NCBI GenBank assembly: GCA_029260795.1 | Contig: JAJDCO010000105.1 | Span: forward strand, 62,001-126,000 | Origin: Planctomycetota bacterium | GTDB taxonomy: Bacteria; Planctomycetota; OFTM77 | Length of the DNA: 64,000 nt | Reading direction: 5' to 3' | Shown: positions 60,036 through 64,000 of the stretch, piece after piece | Layout of the letters: the number at the start of each line of letters is the position of its first letter | Numbering within the stretch: position 1 is the stretch's first letter | Translations under genes and position numbers: made by a program | The notes under the pieces: model-generated | What the model was told of the DNA's origin: nothing | What the model saw: only the letters and a program-made list of their open reading frames with translations | Databases searched by the model: none

Positions 60036-61145
60036 ATGCGTCTGCTGATTCTGTCCGCATCGGTGGGTGCGGGTCACGTCCGGGCCGGGGACGCCTTGCT
60101 GCAGGCGGCGAGTGCCCAAGGCGAAGGCGTCGTCGCCGAGCACTGGGATGTGCTCGAGTACACCGCGCCCGTCTATCGCCGTGTCTATGCGGATGGCTAC
60201 TTGCGCGTCGTCGACCAGGCGCCCGCTCTCTGGGGCTATCTCTACGCCCGGGCCAATCAGGCGCGGGGAGCCGCCGAGCCGCCCGGGCTCGTCAAGGCGT
60301 TCGATCGAGTGCACTTCCATCGCTTCCGAGAGGCCGTGCAGGGCTTTGCTCCTGACTGCATTCTCGCCACGCATTTCTTGCCTGTGCAAGTGCTCCACTC
60401 CGCCCGCCAATCGGTCGACGACGGACCACCATTGGGATTGGTCCTCACCGACTTCGACGCCCACGCGCTCTGGGTCCAGAAGGGTGCGAACCGCTTCTTT
60501 GTGGGCTGTGAGGAGCTCGTCGCGATACTTGCCGATCGAGGCATTCCCGCCGAACGTGTCGTCACGACCGGCATTCCGATCGATCGGCGCTTTGCTCAGC
60601 CACCCGATCGGGCGAGCGCGCGAATGACGCTCGACTTGCCTTCAGATCGGCCGGTTCTGCTCGTCATGGGCGGGGGCTTCGGTACCGGGGGGCTGCTGGA
60701 TACCGCGGAGGCTGGCCTGGAAGTCCCCGATGCTGAGGTGCTCGCGGTCGCCGGGCGCAATGGCAAGCTCGAGGCTGCCCTCCGAGAACGCGCGGCGAGA
60801 TCGGACGGACGGCTGCAGGTGCGCGGGTTCGTGACCGACGTGCCGCAGCTGATGGCCGCGGCCGATCTCATCGTGACGAAGTCGGGAGGACTCACGACCT
60901 CGGAGTGCCTCGCGATGGGACTTCCGATGCTCGTGCGGGATCCCACGCCCGGGCAAGAGGAGCGCAACTGTGACTTCGTGATGGAAGCCGGTGCCGCCTG
61001 GAAGGCGCACGGTGCCGGCTCGACGCGATACAAGCTCCGTCGGCTGCTCGCCGATCCTGAACGACTCGCCGCGATGTCCCGCGCGGCTCGAGGCATCTCT
61101 CACCCCGCCGCCGCTGATGCCGTCATCGAGAGCGTGCTCGAGTAG
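60036..61145 (+). CDS. MGDG-synthase/UgtP-like glycosyltransferase (GT28)
   Basis: A 369-aa glycosyltransferase of the GT-B fold. The N-terminus 'LLILSASVGAGHVRAGDALL' is the acceptor-side glycine loop of the MGDG synthase group, which includes UgtP. Further motifs are 'THFLPVQVL', 'VLTDFDAHALWV', 'GIPIDRRF', 'LLVMGGGFGTGG' and the nucleotide-sugar site 'AADLIVTKSGGLTTSECLAMGLPMLV' (read in parts), followed by 'PGQEERNCDFV'. Such enzymes glycosylate diacylglycerol at the cytoplasmic membrane face to make glycolipids. The exact sugar donor (UDP-Gal or UDP-Glc) is not deducible. ATG 60036; divergent from mazG. Confidence 0.88.
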   Translation: MRLLILSASVGAGHVRAGDALLQAASAQGEGVVAEHWDVLEYTAPVYRRVYADGYLRVVDQAPALWGYLYARANQARGAAEPPGLVKAFDRVHFHRFREAVQGFAPDCILATHFLPVQVLHSARQSVDDGPPLGLVLTDFDAHALWVQKGANRFFVGCEELVAILADRGIPAERVVTTGIPIDRRFAQPPDRASARMTLDLPSDRPVLLVMGGGFGTGGLLDTAEAGLEVPDAEVLAVAGRNGKLEAALRERAARSDGRLQVRGFVTDVPQLMAAADLIVTKSGGLTTSECLAMGLPMLVRDPTPGQEERNCDFVMEAGAAWKAHGAGSTRYKLRRLLADPERLAAMSRAARGISHPAAADAVIESVLE

Positions 61146-61190
61146 CTGTGGCCAGCAGACGCGCGAAGGAGGAGAACGCCGGAGAGCGTC

Positions 61191-61237
61191 CGCGAAGCAA
61201 GCCCGCGGGACTCCATCGATCCCGGCTTGCTTCCGCG
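61191..61237. terminator. Hairpin between convergent genes
   Basis: GAAGCAAGCC (61194-61203) pairs with GGCTTGCTTC (61224-61233); the stem extends as CGC/GCG after one bulged base. It lies between the glycosyltransferase stop (61145) and the nadA stop (61245), and so could terminate both. Confidence 0.65.
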
Positions 61238-61244
61238 GCCGTCA

Positions 61245-62207
61245 TCAGCCCAAGGCGAGCATGCGCTCGAGAGGCTTCAGCGCCTTCAGGCGCAGGTCTT
61301 CCGCCATCTCGAGACGTGGCTCGAGATCGTGGAGACTGCGATAGAGCTTCTCCATCGTGTTGAGCTTCATGTAGGGGCACTCGTTGCAGGCACACGTACC
61401 GTCACCGAAGGGCGCCGGAATGAGCTCCTTGTGGGGCGCGCGCTTCTGCATCTCGTGGAGGATACCGGTCTCGGTGCCGACGATGATCCTCTGGTGGTCG
61501 CTCTCGGCGACGAACTTGAGCAGCGCTGAGGTCGAGCCGACAAAGTCGGCGTGCCGCAGGACGTGATCCTCGCACTCGGGATGCGCGATGAACACGGCGC
61601 CGGGGTTGTTCACCTTGAGATCGATGATCTTCTGCTCGTCGAAGATCTCGTGCACGATGCAGGTGCCCTGCCAGAGGTCCATGTTCAGGCCGAGCTTCTT
61701 GTTGAGCCAGTCGCCGAGGTTGCGATCCGGGCAGAAGAGGATCGGCTTGTCCTTCGGCAGCGACTCGATGACGCGCTCGGCGTTGCTCGAGGTGCAGATG
61801 ATGTCGCTGAGCGCTTTCACGCCGGCCGAGCAGTTGATGTACGAGACCACTTGATGGTCCGGGTGAGCCTGCTTCCAAGCGGCGAGCTCGGGCGCCGGGC
61901 AGGAGTCGGCCAGGGAGCAACCCGCTTCGAGATCGGGGACGACGACGATGCGCGTCGGGTTCAGGATCTTGGCGGTCTCGGCCATGAAGTGCACGCCGCA
62001 GAAGACGATGACATCGGCTTCGGTCTTCTGCGCGGCCTGGGCGAGGGCGAGGCTGTCGCCCAGGAAGTCGGCCAGATCCTGGATCTCGGACTCCTGGTAG
62101 TAATGGGCCAGGATGACGGCGTTGCGCTCCTTCTTGAGCTTTTGGATCTCGGCCTCGAGGTCGAGGTCGGTCGAGATCGGGCCGCCCACGATTCCGCTTT
62201 CGGTCAT
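61245..62207 (-). CDS. nadA: Quinolinate synthase A
   Basis: A 320-aa [4Fe-4S] enzyme that condenses iminoaspartate with dihydroxyacetone phosphate to quinolinate in NAD biosynthesis. Motifs: 'ILAHYYQESEIQDLADFLGDS', 'FCGVHFMAETAKILNP', 'DLEAGCSLADSCP', 'SYINCSAGVKALSDIICTSSN' (read in parts), 'CPDRNLGDWLN', 'IAHPECEDHV' (Cys212) and 'GTCACNECPYMKLN' (Cys272/274/277). The Cys in the last two motifs and in INCSAG are candidates for cluster ligands. The start is ATG 62207 with GAGAGAG upstream; a TTG at 62213 is the longer alternative. No nadB or nadC is adjacent. Confidence 0.95.
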   Translation of the reverse strand: MTESGIVGGPISTDLDLEAEIQKLKKERNAVILAHYYQESEIQDLADFLGDSLALAQAAQKTEADVIVFCGVHFMAETAKILNPTRIVVVPDLEAGCSLADSCPAPELAAWKQAHPDHQVVSYINCSAGVKALSDIICTSSNAERVIESLPKDKPILFCPDRNLGDWLNKKLGLNMDLWQGTCIVHEIFDEQKIIDLKVNNPGAVFIAHPECEDHVLRHADFVGSTSALLKFVAESDHQRIIVGTETGILHEMQKRAPHKELIPAPFGDGTCACNECPYMKLNTMEKLYRSLHDLEPRLEMAEDLRLKALKPLERMLALG

Positions 62208-62559
62208 GTCCAAGCTCTCTCGTCCAGGTGTTCGCGCCCAACCTTCCCGCAGGGGTCGGGTCGATGGCGCTCGTTATGGGGAACTTCGAGGGAAGTGTGG
62301 CTTTCGCAGACTTGCTTCGGACATCATGTTAACTCGCCCCGCGCCGTTGGCAAGACGCCCGGCAAGCTGTCCGGGGCCGCAAAGACGATCCGGGACGGAA
62401 CTCGGGCGAGGCCAAAGCGTAAACGGTGGGCGAACGCTCGCCCGATCGTCTTCGCAGTCGATCGGGCGGCGGAACCCGCCGACTTGAACTCCTGGACGGG
62501 GCTGTGCGCAAGAAAGGGGGCTTTCTGACGCCAACTCGAAACGGAGGAGATTCTTGAAG
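62208..62559. other. 352-base divergent intergenic region
   Basis: It separates nadA (minus) from the subtilase gene (plus) and must hold both promoters. It has an AT-richer patch around 62324-62334 (CATCATGTTAAC). No gene, riboswitch core or clear promoter pair was recognised. Confidence 0.5.
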
Positions 62560-64000
62560 ATGCGCCGACTCATCAGCGCCTGGATGCTCGTGGCCACCCT
62601 TTCGGCCCCGAACCTTCTCGCCCAGGACCCCGCGGCAGAGCTCGAAGCCGAGCTCGCCCGAGGATACGATCTCGACACGGTTATGGTGGCCTTTCGGCCG
62701 GACGTGGATGCCGGAGCTCGGCAAGCGATCGCCGACGCCTTCACGATGACCCGCGAAAGCTCGATCGCTCCGATCGGCGTCGACGTCTTTCGCATTCCCC
62801 ACGGTGAAGTGGAGGGTGTCGTCGCGGCGCTGCAGGAGCTGCCCGAGGTTCGGTTCGCCGAGCCCAACCACTTTCGCCGCACGACCTTCATCCCGAACGA
62901 CCCACGTTATGGCGAGCAGTACGGCTTCCAGCGCATCAACGCCGAGGCCGCCTGGGATGTCACGCTCGGCGATGCTCAGGTCGTCGTGGCCGTGATCGAT
63001 ACCGGGCTCGATCAGGACCATCCCGACCTCGCCGGTCAACGCTGGGTGAACACCGGCGAGATCGCCGGCAACGGGCAAGACGACGATGGCAACGGGTACG
63101 TCGACGATCGCTTCGGCTACGACTTCTTCGGCAATGCGATCTTCGGGATCTTCCCGCCGCCGGAGAGCGCCGAGGACAGCGATCCCGAGGACGACAACGG
63201 GCACGGCACGCACACCTCGGGAACCGTCGCGGCCGCCACGGACAACGCCGTGGGCGTGGCCGGCACGGCTTCGGGATGCCGGGTGATGGTCCTCCGTGCG
63301 CTCGGTACCTTCCTGGGCATCGGCTACTCCTCGGACATCATCAACGCGATGATCTACGCCGCCGACAACGGCGCATCGGTGATCAGCATGAGCCTGGGTT
63401 CGACCGCTTTCTCGAGCGCTGAGCTCGCGGCGGTGGCCTATGCGGAGGAGCTCGGCGTGTTGGTCGTCGCGGCGGCCGGGAACGGCGGCGACACGACCCT
63501 CAACTATCCCGCCGGTTATCCGCAGGTGATGGCCGTGGGCGCGACCGACTCCAGTGACGGGCTGGCGAGCTTCTCGACGCGCGGTGCGAACGTCGAGGTC
63601 TCGGCGCCCGGTGTCGACGTGCTGAGCACTTGGCTTTCGGCCGGCTACTCGTCGGCGAGCGGGACTTCGATGGCCTGTCCGCACGCCGCGGGCGTCTCGG
63701 CTCTCGTGCGCTCGACGGATCTCGGGCTGTCGGCGTCACAGACGCGCGTGATGATGCAAGAGACCGCCACCGATCTCGGAGCGTCCGGCTGGGATCTGGG
63801 ATTCGGCAACGGTCGCATCGACGCGGCCGCGGCCGTCACGGCATCGCCGCCCGCGGCGAGCCAGGTGCGGCAGCTCACGCCGGGCGATGGCTCGACGTTG
63901 AACTCGGGCTCGACGCCCTTCGGGTTCGGTTGGACCCGAGTCCCGGGAGCGGCCAGCTACACGATTCAGCTCGAGCTACCCAACCAACAGAGCCTGTTGC
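62560..64000 (+). CDS. Secreted subtilisin-like serine protease (S8), 3' end outside window
   Basis: The frame is open from ATG 62560 to the window end (480 codons seen, no stop). A signal peptide (LISAWMLVATLSAPNLLAQ) is followed by an inhibitor-I9-like propeptide (about 35-105; 'DTVMVAFRPDVDAGARQAIA', 'GVDVFRIPHGEVEGVVAALQ'). The S8 catalytic domain follows with all three catalytic residues: Asp147 in AVIDTGLDQDHPDL, His215 in NGHGTHTSG and Ser370 in SGTSMACPHAAG. The oxyanion Asn is in 'VVAAAGNGGDTT'. From about residue 430 a beta-sandwich begins ('LTPGDGSTLNSGSTPFGFGW'), probably a fibronectin-III-like accessory domain. GGAGGAGA upstream supports ATG 62560; TTG 62554 is too close to it. 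Confidence 0.93.
   Translation, partial: MRRLISAWMLVATLSAPNLLAQDPAAELEAELARGYDLDTVMVAFRPDVDAGARQAIADAFTMTRESSIAPIGVDVFRIPHGEVEGVVAALQELPEVRFAEPNHFRRTTFIPNDPRYGEQYGFQRINAEAAWDVTLGDAQVVVAVIDTGLDQDHPDLAGQRWVNTGEIAGNGQDDDGNGYVDDRFGYDFFGNAIFGIFPPPESAEDSDPEDDNGHGTHTSGTVAAATDNAVGVAGTASGCRVMVLRALGTFLGIGYSSDIINAMIYAADNGASVISMSLGSTAFSSAELAAVAYAEELGVLVVAAAGNGGDTTLNYPAGYPQVMAVGATDSSDGLASFSTRGANVEVSAPGVDVLSTWLSAGYSSASGTSMACPHAAGVSALVRSTDLGLSASQTRVMMQETATDLGASGWDLGFGNGRIDAAAAVTASPPAASQVRQLTPGDGSTLNSGSTPFGFGWTRVPGAASYTIQLELPNQQSLL

Overview
The window is a GC-rich bacterial chromosome segment; third codon positions are mostly G or C. Several traits suggest Planctomycetota or another PVC-like or deep-branching Gram-negative lineage: a ThuA/LamG/beta-propeller secreted giant, a remnant of a planctomycete-type ECF sigma factor, a GreA with a chlamydia-like giant N-terminal extension, CHAT-TPR proteins, an isolated tandem-BMC shell protein, and many lipoproteins and secreted beta-rich proteins. 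The taxonomic call is an inference, since no rRNA or other marker gene is present. I saw no tRNA, rRNA, IS element, phage gene or CRISPR array.

Layout. 1-4.6 kb: the tail of a sialidase-like protein, a HAD hydrolase, a HEAT-repeat protein, small secreted proteins, a coupled lipoprotein pair and a DUF454 protein. 4.8-9.1 kb: a large Ig/propeller lipoprotein, a Cys-rich secreted protein, a CBS-pair protein and an 81-bp tandem repeat. 9.1-19.4 kb: a probably decayed membrane protein, an acyl-CoA dehydrogenase, a proline-rich acidic protein divergent from a TPR protein with an inactive C39-like domain, then GNAT, M20 amidohydrolase, flavin-reductase-like protein and a three-gene cassette whose middle product ends in a MoaD/ubiquitin-like Pro-Pro-Val-Val-Gly-Gly. 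19.4-27.3 kb: 118-bp tandem repeats, an FG-GAP protein, CCA tRNA nucleotidyltransferase, BMC shell protein, Nudix hydrolase, propeller lipoprotein and a truncated ECF sigma gene.

27.4-36.2 kb is one apparent minus-strand operon: an exported CHAT-TPR protein, then a 1474-aa ThuA-ThuA-LamG-propeller protein, then an LRR-like lipoprotein that overlaps it by 4 nt. 36.3-41 kb: phosphomannomutase, then a nucleoside-salvage operon (CNT transporter with an added TPR-like N-terminus, purine nucleoside phosphorylase, cytidine deaminase) and a Pmp3-type peptide. 41.1-46.6 kb: a SNF2 helicase and SWIM protein pair; the helicase carries a long Arg/Gly/Asp repeat tail. 47.2-50.7 kb: a DUF1028 protein and the giant GreA. 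50.9-54.4 kb: three paralogous secreted proteins of unknown function. 54.7-58.2 kb: a second CHAT-TPR protein. 58.4-64 kb: an Ig-like lipoprotein, MazG, an MGDG-synthase-like glycosyltransferase, quinolinate synthase and a subtilase cut by the window edge.

The strongest leads for undescribed biology are the di-glycine cassette (17.6-19.0 kb), the CHAT/ThuA/LRR-like operon with its second CHAT paralogue, the triplicated secreted family, and the orphan BMC protein. Most genes stand alone or in short operons, and perfect inverted repeats lie between several convergent pairs.
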